64,000 bases of DNA from Blastocatellia bacterium. Its GTDB lineage: Bacteria; Acidobacteriota; Blastocatellia; HR10. A program made the translations under genes and the position numbers. The notes beneath the pieces are model-generated. The model saw nothing but the letters and a program-made list of their open reading frames with translations, did not search any database and had not been told where the DNA came from. Where the stretch lies: assembly GCA_025055075.1 (NCBI GenBank), contig JANWYV010000033.1, forward strand, positions 1-64,000, given 5' to 3'. How positions within the stretch are numbered: the stretch's first letter is position 1; each line of letters starts with the position of its first letter. This document shows positions 43,621-51,144 of this stretch, in pieces.

Positions 43621-44901
43621 TCATGCCGGCGTCCATTCCGCGCCGATGTCGCGTCGGTAGTGCATCCGTTCGAAGGTGATGAGCGAAGCGGCCGCGTAAG
43701 CGCGTGAGCGTGCCTCCGCGAGGGTGCGACCGCCTGCGACGACGTTGAGGACGCGACCGCCAGCCGTGAGGAATGATCCGTCGGGCATGCGCGTCGTCCC
43801 CGCGTGGAAGATCACGACCTCCGGAAGGCGTCGTGCCTCTTCCAGTCCTCGGATGGGATAGCCGGTTTGATAGGTCCCCGGGTATCCGCCGGAGGCCAGG
43901 ACGACACAGACCGTCGAATCCTCGCGCCATCGGAGGGGAACACGAGAGAGTTCGCCGGCGGCGAGCGCTTCGCCGATCTCCAGCAGATCGTTCTCCAATC
44001 GCGGCAGGATCGCTTGCGCTTCGGGATCGCCCAAGCGGACGTTGTATTCGAGCACGCGCGGGCCCTCGGGCGTCAGCATGAGGCCGATGTAGAGCACTCC
44101 CCGATAGGGGAAACCTTCGCGCGCGGCCGCGCGAATCGTCGGCCAGGCGATTTCCCGAAGGATGCGCTCGCGCATCGCTTCATCGAGAAGATGCGGTGTG
44201 GAGATCGCCCCCATGCCACCTGTGTTCGACCCCTGATCGCCGTCCTGCGCGCGCTTGTAATCCTGTGCCGGAGGCAACGGCACGATGAACTCTCCATCGG
44301 TGAAGAGCAGGAAGCTGCATTCGCGTCCGGTCAGGCATTCTTCCAGAACGATGCGCTCGCCCGCGGCTCCGAGCGCCTTCTCGACCATGAGCCGCTCGAT
44401 CGTGGCCTCGGCTTCCTCAGGCGTATGCGCGAGGCTCACGCCCTTCCCCGCTGCCAGTCCATCGGCTTTGATCACGACGGGGAAATCAAATCGCCGAGCA
44501 GCGATCGCGCGACGAGCTTCGGCGACCGAATCGCACACGGTGAAACGCGCGGTCGGGATGCCATGTCGCGCCATGAATTCCTTGGCGAACGCCTTGCTCC
44601 CCTCCAATCTGGCCGCGCGCGCATCCGGACCGATGATCTTGAGCCCACGCCGCGAGAATTCATCCACGACGCCGTTCACAAGCGGCAGCTCCGGTCCGAC
44701 GAATGTCAGAGCGACGCCCTCAGCCTCGGCGACGTCCGCCAACTCACGCGGATTCCCAACATCAGCGCGCACGCAGCGAGCGATTTCGGCGAGGCCTCCA
44801 TTCCCCGGCGCCGCGACGATCTCCCCGATGCTCGTGTTTCGAGCCAAGGCCCATGCGATCGCATGCTCGCGTCCTCCCGAACCGATGACGAACACCTTCA
44901 T
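43621..44901 (-). CDS. purD: Phosphoribosylamine--glycine ligase
   Basis: PurD (426 aa), an ATP-grasp enzyme making GAR from phosphoribosylamine and glycine, second step of purine synthesis. Seen: VFVIGSGGREHAIAWAL at the start, PGNGG, FVGPELPLVNGVVD, ARLEGSKAFAKEFM, VIKADGLAAGKGV, LEECLTGRECSFLLFTDG, SNTGGMGAIS and LEYNVRLGDPEAQAIL. It is complete and normal in length. AGGAG precedes the ATG. It is separated from the other pur genes in the window by 25 kb and is transcribed alone. Confidence 0.95.
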   Translation of the reverse strand: MKVFVIGSGGREHAIAWALARNTSIGEIVAAPGNGGLAEIARCVRADVGNPRELADVAEAEGVALTFVGPELPLVNGVVDEFSRRGLKIIGPDARAARLEGSKAFAKEFMARHGIPTARFTVCDSVAEARRAIAARRFDFPVVIKADGLAAGKGVSLAHTPEEAEATIERLMVEKALGAAGERIVLEECLTGRECSFLLFTDGEFIVPLPPAQDYKRAQDGDQGSNTGGMGAISTPHLLDEAMRERILREIAWPTIRAAAREGFPYRGVLYIGLMLTPEGPRVLEYNVRLGDPEAQAILPRLENDLLEIGEALAAGELSRVPLRWREDSTVCVVLASGGYPGTYQTGYPIRGLEEARRLPEVVIFHAGTTRMPDGSFLTAGGRVLNVVAGGRTLAEARSRAYAAASLITFERMHYRRDIGAEWTPA

Positions 44902-44995
44902 AAGGTTTGCACTCCTCTTCAGGCAACCTCGCGTGCATTCGAAGCACCCGATAGTGGCATGGGCCGAGTTCGGAAGTCAAGCGTGCTCTCATTGC

Positions 44996-45024
44996 TTGTC
45001 GCGCCCAGACGGGGGTGATAGCAT
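44996..45024 (+). promoter_or_regulatory. Candidate promoter of the VWA protein gene
   Basis: TTGTCG (44996-45001), 17 bp, extended -10 TGA-TAGCAT (45019-45024). The start at 45044 is 20 nt downstream. Confidence 0.38.
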
Positions 45025-45043
45025 TATGGCGACGGAGGAGCCC

Positions 45044-46285
45044 ATGATGAACCGACGACGAAGGATCGGGACGCCGTCCGGCGACATCCGACGATCGCGC
45101 GGGATGCCTTCTTTCGCACTCTCGCTGATCGTCCTCATCGGGTTCACCTTGGTGAGCGTCTTGTCCGTGCCCTCTCGGAGCATGGCGACCGTGGACGAGC
45201 AAGCCGGTCGGCGCCCTCCACGGCGCGAGCGACCGCAGGCGCCCTCAGTGGAGAAGCCCGCTGAGGATGCACAAAAGCCCACGAGCTCGACACCGCAATC
45301 CGGTGAAGAGCAGAAACCTTCCCCTCAGCCGCAGAAAGAGGCACAGGCTGAGGGCGAACCGATTCGCCTCAAAGCCGATCTGGTCTCCGTGCCGGTCGTG
45401 GTCTTCGACAAGAAAACCGGGCGCGTATACACCGGGTTGAAGAGGGGGAATTTTACCGTCTTGGAGGACGGCGTGAAACAGGAGATCGTCACGTTCAGTG
45501 GCGAGGAGTCCCCGATCACGCTCGTGATGCTGCTCGAGTACAGTCGGCAGATCGAGTGGTTCCGCGAGGAAGTGATCAATCCCGCTGGGCTCTTCGTGAC
45601 ACGCTTCGTCAAGCCGGGCGACTACATCGCCATCGTCGCCTTCGATATTCGGCCTGCGGTCTTGACGGATTTCACCGACAGTCCGGCGCGCTTGCGCGAG
45701 GCCATCTATCTGCTCATTCGGAACTATCCGGCCTTCAGCGAGAGCAATCTCTTCGATGCTTTGAACTTCGTCCTGCGCGGGGGAGAGTTGGACGGTGCCG
45801 AGTACACGGGCTTGCAGGAGATCGAAGGACGCACCGCCGTCCTGCTCGTCGCTATTGGGATCGACACCTTCAGCAAGATCAATTACGACGAGGCGCGCAG
45901 GATCGTGGAGAACGCGGGCGTCCCCATCTATGCCATCGGCATCGGCGAGTTGGCGTATATTCTGCTCGAACATCGGCTGCCGCCGGAATCGCGCCTCACC
46001 TTTTTGCAAGCCCAGAATACGTTGAAGACATTCGCCGAGGTCACGGGCGGCCGCTTCTATAGCGTCCGATTTCAAGGCGCCTTGCCTTCCGTGCTCGAAT
46101 CCATCTCCGTCATGTTGCGCACGCAATACACGCTCGGATATACGCCGACGAATCCTCGCCGCGAGGGGAAACGACGCCGGATTCAAGTCTTGGTGGATGT
46201 GGACGGCGACGGCAAGCCCGATAACGATCGCTTGGAGGTCCAACACCGGCGCAGCTACATCGAGCCGAGGGAGGGGAAGAAATAG
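45044..46285 (+). CDS. Exported VWA-domain protein, Acidobacteria type
   Basis: A 413-residue secreted protein. It has a signal anchor (about 22-45), a Pro/Gln/Glu-rich linker (about 50-105), a short beta-domain (LVSVPVVVFDKKTGRVYTGLKRGNF, then TVLEDGVKQEI) and a von Willebrand factor A domain (about 160-370). The VWA MIDAS motif DxSxS is not intact: the aligned segment reads LLEYSRQIEW, with Glu for the first Asp. The tail QYTLGYTPTNP is typical of the acidobacterial VWA family. ATG 45044 follows GGAGG; an ATG at 45026 is also in frame. Function in the envelope is unknown. It is monocistronic. Confidence 0.82.
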   Translation: MMNRRRRIGTPSGDIRRSRGMPSFALSLIVLIGFTLVSVLSVPSRSMATVDEQAGRRPPRRERPQAPSVEKPAEDAQKPTSSTPQSGEEQKPSPQPQKEAQAEGEPIRLKADLVSVPVVVFDKKTGRVYTGLKRGNFTVLEDGVKQEIVTFSGEESPITLVMLLEYSRQIEWFREEVINPAGLFVTRFVKPGDYIAIVAFDIRPAVLTDFTDSPARLREAIYLLIRNYPAFSESNLFDALNFVLRGGELDGAEYTGLQEIEGRTAVLLVAIGIDTFSKINYDEARRIVENAGVPIYAIGIGELAYILLEHRLPPESRLTFLQAQNTLKTFAEVTGGRFYSVRFQGALPSVLESISVMLRTQYTLGYTPTNPRREGKRRRIQVLVDVDGDGKPDNDRLEVQHRRSYIEPREGKK

Positions 46286-46543
46286 CCTCCCTCGGAGGCC
46301 ATCGTTCCCCGAAGCGCGCGATCTCCCGCGATGTGGGAAACGCGCTGAGAGCCTTTATCCGCCAGTGATGGGCCGCATCGCTTCGAGGGGGGTCGCCACG
46401 AGCAACCGCGCGAAAGAGGGCTCTCCCATTACTCACGTCACCTTCGGTTCCTTCTTCGAACCTTCGCACGGGCTCGGATCCGGCGAGATCAAAATGAACG
46501 TATGCCCTTCGTGTCCTTCTCGGGGTCTCACCTTGATCTCGCC

Positions 46544-48610
46544 TCAAAACGCGATCTTCAGGCTGCCGGTCAGCGTGTGAGCGCGATAGTCCTCCAGGGC
46601 GAATCCCTTCTGATTGTATCCGTACCAACGCCAGCCGACGCTCCAGGTGAACCGCTTCGGGAACGTGTAGGCGATCATCCCCCGCGGCTGATGGAAGTTG
46701 AGGGGGAGCGTCCCTTGCGCATTCACGATGGAATACCCGAGGGCCAGCCGAAGATTGCGAAGCGGGGAGACCATGAGGTCGCCGTCCACGAAATTATCGT
46801 TCGCCACATATTGCGAGGATTCGATCGTTCGCAAGCGCGGATGCAAGACGAGGATCGCCGACGTGATATCCGCGCGCGTGTAGGTGAGTGAGAGGGCGAA
46901 GCGTTCATTGGGCGTCCACAGGGTCGTGAGCGTCAAGCCGCGATTTCGGTGCACGTTATCCACGAGCGGATTGGGATTGCGCGCGTCGGTCACCAGAAGC
47001 TGGAGGCTGAACGTGAGCGAGGAGAGGGGGCGGTATTGAGCACGGGTGCGAAGCCGCGTGAGGCGACGTGGAGCCACACGGGTGAAGACGTTGTCGCTCG
47101 AGCCGCGTTCGATTTGGGTGAAGAGGCGAAAAGCGGGACTCACGCGGAGGCTGAGCCCACCGAGGACGGCATGCGCGTTCAACTCCGATTCCTCGCGCTC
47201 GTCCGCTTCCGGTCGGTGAAACGAAACCCGCCGATGGGCGAAGCGATGGCCGGCGCGAAGGACGATGCGCGGAGTGAGTTCCACAGCGCCTTCGACGTAA
47301 TTGGAGAACGAATCCACAGATGTGCGCGCGCCGAACCATTCCGCGACCGAGCGCGTGAGAGGCGAAGGAAGGGCGCCGCGCAGGTTCGAGCCGAGCTGTT
47401 GCTCCGTGCGCGTGCGCACATCTCCGGCGATCGTGAAATGCTGAAATCGCGCGGTGTTGGTGAAGGTGAGGCGCCGATGCGGACGATAATTCACGCTGGC
47501 GTCGGCGAGAGCATTAGGACGCGAAGCGTGCGCGAGGCTCGTCGAAGTCTGCGCCGTGACGTATCGAAGGACGGAGAGGTCGAAGAGATTGCCGGTCGCC
47601 CGCTCCTGACGCGTGAAGTCCACGCTGGCGTCGCTGTAAGCGAAGCGTCCGCTCAGCAGCAGCGTGCGATGCAGATGCCCATGCAGCCCTAAGCGCGTCG
47701 TCGGCACGAAGCCGCGAATCCCGCTGTCGCGCGCGAACGTCTGCAGGAAGATCTGTTGGGGGTTGGTCGAAGTCGGATTGGCCGGATTCCGACTATTCCC
47801 CAAATTGATCGTCCCTTCGGGCTGAGTCGTGTGAATATCGTCTTTGAACGCGCGAAAGCCTTGCTCCACCGTGAAGTGCAGGCGCCCGAGACGGAAATCC
47901 ACTCCCACGCGATAATCGTCCGTCGTCGTGCGCGGTGGATCCAGAAGCACGAATTCATCCAAGTCGGTGGGGAAAGTGGTGAACGCAGAGCCGAATTGCG
48001 CGTTACGCTCGTATTCGAGACGGATGCGGAAATCGGCATCGGGGAAGAGCGTCAGGCGATATTCCGATCGGCGGCGAGCGGTGTTCATGCTGTGCTGGCC
48101 GAGTTGCTCTCCACGTCCCAGAAGAGGATTGGCGAACGTCGGCAGGAAGTTGTAGTACACGATTCGGCTGTAGCCGAAGTCAAAACGGTAGAGGCCGCGT
48201 TTCTCCACGCGCAGGCTCGCGACGTTATACGGATCGCCGCCCCAGCTCGTCATCGTGTAGGTGAGCAGATCGAAGAGCGATCCCGTGTTCTCCGGATATC
48301 GGGAGGTGAAGGAGAGACCGAGCAAGCGCGCTCCTTCACCCAGGTTGATCTGGCTGCGATAGAGATCGCGATTTCCTCCGAGGAAGAGTTGGCGCCATCC
48401 GAATTCCAATTCGCTCTGCGCGATCATTCGTCCCAGGCGGAGGCCTTCTTGCGCCGGTTGGGCAGCGCTCTCCTGGGCACGCGATTCTCCAGCCGTCAGC
48501 CCGAAGAGGCTGATGAGCAGAGCGAGAACGGCCCATCTCCTCGCGCGAGGTGTGAATCGGGATGCCGAAAGCGCAATGCCGGAATCGGCCTCGCCATTGG
48601 GAACGCGCAT
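46544..48610 (-). CDS. MtrB/PioB-type outer-membrane beta-barrel of a porin-cytochrome conduit
   Basis: A 688-residue protein with a signal peptide (MRVPNGEADS... then RRWAVLALLISLFGLTAGESRA-QE, about 23-46) and repeated amphipathic beta strands with alternating aromatic residues to a terminal Phe. That makes it a large barrel of the MtrB/PioB class. Such barrels hold a decaheme cytochrome inside, and the DmsE-family decaheme gene ends 11 bp upstream, which supports the call. ATG 48610 follows AGGAGGGGGAG; the open frame runs 77 codons further but overlaps the decaheme gene. The CxxC near the N-terminus of proteobacterial MtrB is absent. It is the last gene of the operon. Confidence 0.78.
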   Translation of the reverse strand: MRVPNGEADSGIALSASRFTPRARRWAVLALLISLFGLTAGESRAQESAAQPAQEGLRLGRMIAQSELEFGWRQLFLGGNRDLYRSQINLGEGARLLGLSFTSRYPENTGSLFDLLTYTMTSWGGDPYNVASLRVEKRGLYRFDFGYSRIVYYNFLPTFANPLLGRGEQLGQHSMNTARRRSEYRLTLFPDADFRIRLEYERNAQFGSAFTTFPTDLDEFVLLDPPRTTTDDYRVGVDFRLGRLHFTVEQGFRAFKDDIHTTQPEGTINLGNSRNPANPTSTNPQQIFLQTFARDSGIRGFVPTTRLGLHGHLHRTLLLSGRFAYSDASVDFTRQERATGNLFDLSVLRYVTAQTSTSLAHASRPNALADASVNYRPHRRLTFTNTARFQHFTIAGDVRTRTEQQLGSNLRGALPSPLTRSVAEWFGARTSVDSFSNYVEGAVELTPRIVLRAGHRFAHRRVSFHRPEADEREESELNAHAVLGGLSLRVSPAFRLFTQIERGSSDNVFTRVAPRRLTRLRTRAQYRPLSSLTFSLQLLVTDARNPNPLVDNVHRNRGLTLTTLWTPNERFALSLTYTRADITSAILVLHPRLRTIESSQYVANDNFVDGDLMVSPLRNLRLALGYSIVNAQGTLPLNFHQPRGMIAYTFPKRFTWSVGWRWYGYNQKGFALEDYRAHTLTGSLKIAF

Positions 48611-48621
48611 ATCTCCCCCTC

Positions 48622-49653
48622 CTATTGGAAGAAGAAGCGATTGACGTTGGAGCCGTGAACCTTCACGTGACACGTCGTGCAATTCTGAAAGCGCGGTTGC
48701 CGAATGTCGTGAAAGGCGGTCGGTTCTGATCCCAAAATCCCCGGCGTGAGCGTATGGCATTCCAGGCAGAGCTGGTCTACGCGCGGGCGCGTGAGGAGTC
48801 GCGGATTGTTCGAGCCATGCGGGACGTGGCAGCTCATGCACCCCTCGAGCTTCACCGGCACGTGCTCGAAGACGAACGGCCCTTGTTTATCCGTGTGGCA
48901 TTTCAGGCAGATCGTGTCCGTCCCGCCCAAGACGTCGCGCACCTGCGCCACGTTGAACCCGCCGTGGGGATTGTGACAGGTCGTGCAGCTCATCCCCCCT
49001 TCGTGGACGCGATGACGGAAAGGTTTGGTGAAGTCCTGGCGGACCTCGCCGTGACATTCGTAGCACAGCTCGGGCAAGCGCTTTGTCAGGAGGTCCTCCA
49101 GGAGAGCTGGCGAATGCGCGGAGTGGCAATCGGTGCACGCGACCTGGCTCAAGCCATGCTCGGATTGACGGAAATTATGCCGCTCTTCTTGCCGCTCATG
49201 GCAGGTGATGCAGCGCGCGTTCTGTTCGGAGACGGAGCGCCCGCGGAACGAGAAGATCTTCGTCGCATCGCCCCCGCTTTCGATATGCTCTCGACCTGGC
49301 CCGTGACACGCTTCGCACCCTTTCTCCGCCTCCTTATATTTCGGACTGGTGATGGTCAGAAAGTGTGCCGTTCGCGTGAAATGCGTATAGAGGTCTTCGT
49401 GGCACATCTTGCAGGCTTCGGACCCAGCATAGGGGCTCTCCGGTTGTTGCGAGGAGAGGAATGACGTCCACCGCGCACCAACGTCAGTCCGCTCAGGAGG
49501 CGCTGTTCCCGGTTTCGATCGAACCGTTCGTTCGGTGCCGAGGACGAAGCCAAGTGTCAGTCCAAGGAGCACGGCGGCGAGAACGCTGGGGCGCAGGAGG
49601 ACGCGTCCGAGGTCCCGCCTCATGCGCGAAAGGGAGTGGGCGCGCGTCGTCAT
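48622..49653 (-). CDS. DmsE-family decaheme c-type cytochrome
   Basis: A 343-residue periplasmic cytochrome with ten CxxCH heme-binding motifs, in order CKMCH, CEACH, CITCH, CTDCH, CYECH, CTTCH, CLKCH, CMSCH, CLECH and CTTCH. The spacing matches MtrA/DmsE/PioA decahemes, which thread through the MtrB barrel. A hydrophobic N-terminal segment (about 22-42) is a signal peptide or anchor. ATG 49653 is used, with GAGGTG before it, three bases after the upstream gene's stop. Predicted role: carrying electrons from periplasm to the outer-membrane surface. Confidence 0.9.
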   Translation of the reverse strand: MTTRAHSLSRMRRDLGRVLLRPSVLAAVLLGLTLGFVLGTERTVRSKPGTAPPERTDVGARWTSFLSSQQPESPYAGSEACKMCHEDLYTHFTRTAHFLTITSPKYKEAEKGCEACHGPGREHIESGGDATKIFSFRGRSVSEQNARCITCHERQEERHNFRQSEHGLSQVACTDCHSAHSPALLEDLLTKRLPELCYECHGEVRQDFTKPFRHRVHEGGMSCTTCHNPHGGFNVAQVRDVLGGTDTICLKCHTDKQGPFVFEHVPVKLEGCMSCHVPHGSNNPRLLTRPRVDQLCLECHTLTPGILGSEPTAFHDIRQPRFQNCTTCHVKVHGSNVNRFFFQ

Positions 49654-49656
49654 CAC

Positions 49657-51144
49657 TCACCTCACACCGTTGACGTTCTCCCGAATGTTGAGCTGCTGCA
49701 AGATCGGCGGATTCGGCTCTTCGATGGCCAGAAGTGTATGGCAGAGGTCGCAGCTTTGGCTGATGGTCCGCCCGTCTTTGCTCACGTGTTGCTCGTCATG
49801 GCAGCGGAAGCAGCCAGGGAACCGCGTGTGTCCGATGTGATCCGGATATGTCCCCCAGGTCACCTTCATCGAGGGGAAGACATTCCGGCGGTAGATGGCA
49901 TGCAGCTCGCGGATCGCGGCCTCGATCACCTCGCGGCGGGAGCGGAAGACGTCGGGATACTTCTCCTGGTAGAATGCGCGGACGCGCCGAGCGATCTCTT
50001 CGGCCGCATCCCCCGACGTGTTGGCCGCTGCGCGCAGGACTTCGACGCCGAGTTTCTTGATGTAGGGGAGCGTGCGATCAATGCGGCCGGCGGCCAAGGC
50101 TTCGTCCATCGCTTGATCCGGGAGCTTGAAAATGTGCGTCGGGCGATTGTGGCAGTCAATGCAATCCATGACGCGACGTTCGGCACGAGCCAGTTGCTCA
50201 GGCGTCAATTGCGCGTCCTGGGCGACGAATTCCGTGACGCGTCCGTCGGCCTCGCGCACTTGAATCCAGGGGATGATCTGTCGCTGCTTGTCGGCGGCGA
50301 TGTAGATCGTCTGTCGGTTCGGCGCGATGTGCCAGCTATGGATGCCGCCGTAGCCGGACGTGCCGCCGCCGATATGCATGAGGAGGACGGTCTTGAGTGG
50401 CGTGTTCGCTTCATCTTCGGCGAAGCGCGTGATGATCTTAACCCGATCTCCGGTGAATTTCTCCGGCCAGTGGCATTGCTCGCACGTGTCGCGCGACGGA
50501 CGGAGGTTTTCGACCGGCGTCGGAATCGGGCGCGAGTACGTGTTGAGCGCCGTCGCGAAGACCTGTCCTACGCCCGAGAGCTTCGAGCGCACGAACCACG
50601 GGGCGCCGGGACCGATGTGGCACTCGACGCATTTCACGCGGGAGTGCGGCGAGCCGAGATAGGCCGTATATTCCGGTTCCATGACGGTGTGGCACACGGT
50701 GCCGCAGAATTCGACCGAATCCATGTAGGTCACGCCCTTGTACGTCGTCAGGGAGATGATGAACAGATTGACGACCGTGAGGATGCTCACGATCCCGGCC
50801 GTGCGTCGTACCGAGGCGCGGTTGAAATCAATGCACGGATAGGGATCGTGCGAAGTTGGATTCGTCGAAGCACCGCGCTTGAGCATCCGCTTTCGCTCCC
50901 AATACAGACCAACGGGGATCAGAAGGAGCCCGAAGACGAACACTCCCGGCAGAACGAGGAACGCCATGATCCCGATGTACGGCGTGTCATAGAAGCCGAG
51001 CAGGCCGAGGATCATGAACGCGAGGATGAGCAGGGCGCTAATGGTCGTGAGGGTTCCTCCCAAAGCCGTGATCCAGTTTCGGCCCACCAAGCGCATCAGG
51101 TCCCAGAACCATAGTTTCAAACGTTTGATCATCCCACCGATCAT
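49657..51144 (-). CDS. NapC/NirT-type membrane multiheme cytochrome (ImcH-like)
   Basis: A 495-residue inner-membrane cytochrome with three hydrophobic segments before the hemes (about 25-45, 55-80, 115-135). It then has one CxxxCH (CGTVCH) and five CxxCH motifs (CVECH, CEQCH, CIDCH, CFRCH, CDLCH), six in all. The first heme segment, EFCGTVCHTVMEPEYTAY, is the NapC/NirT-type quinol site, where the distal Met is axial ligand. The layout resembles Geobacter ImcH, a quinol oxidase for high-potential acceptors, which has seven hemes. It overlaps the upstream gene by 4 bp (ATGA). Confidence 0.85.
   Translation of the reverse strand: MIGGMIKRLKLWFWDLMRLVGRNWITALGGTLTTISALLILAFMILGLLGFYDTPYIGIMAFLVLPGVFVFGLLLIPVGLYWERKRMLKRGASTNPTSHDPYPCIDFNRASVRRTAGIVSILTVVNLFIISLTTYKGVTYMDSVEFCGTVCHTVMEPEYTAYLGSPHSRVKCVECHIGPGAPWFVRSKLSGVGQVFATALNTYSRPIPTPVENLRPSRDTCEQCHWPEKFTGDRVKIITRFAEDEANTPLKTVLLMHIGGGTSGYGGIHSWHIAPNRQTIYIAADKQRQIIPWIQVREADGRVTEFVAQDAQLTPEQLARAERRVMDCIDCHNRPTHIFKLPDQAMDEALAAGRIDRTLPYIKKLGVEVLRAAANTSGDAAEEIARRVRAFYQEKYPDVFRSRREVIEAAIRELHAIYRRNVFPSMKVTWGTYPDHIGHTRFPGCFRCHDEQHVSKDGRTISQSCDLCHTLLAIEEPNPPILQQLNIRENVNGVR

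Noticed and set aside
44285-45043. N-terminal extension of the VWA gene frame
   Set aside because: It overlaps purD on the other strand; the signal peptide and ribosome binding site place the start at 45044.
46285-46299. GCCTCC/GGAGGC hairpin as terminator of the VWA gene
   Set aside because: The stem is 6 bp with a 3-nt loop, begins within the stop codon and has no T-tract; too weak to annotate.
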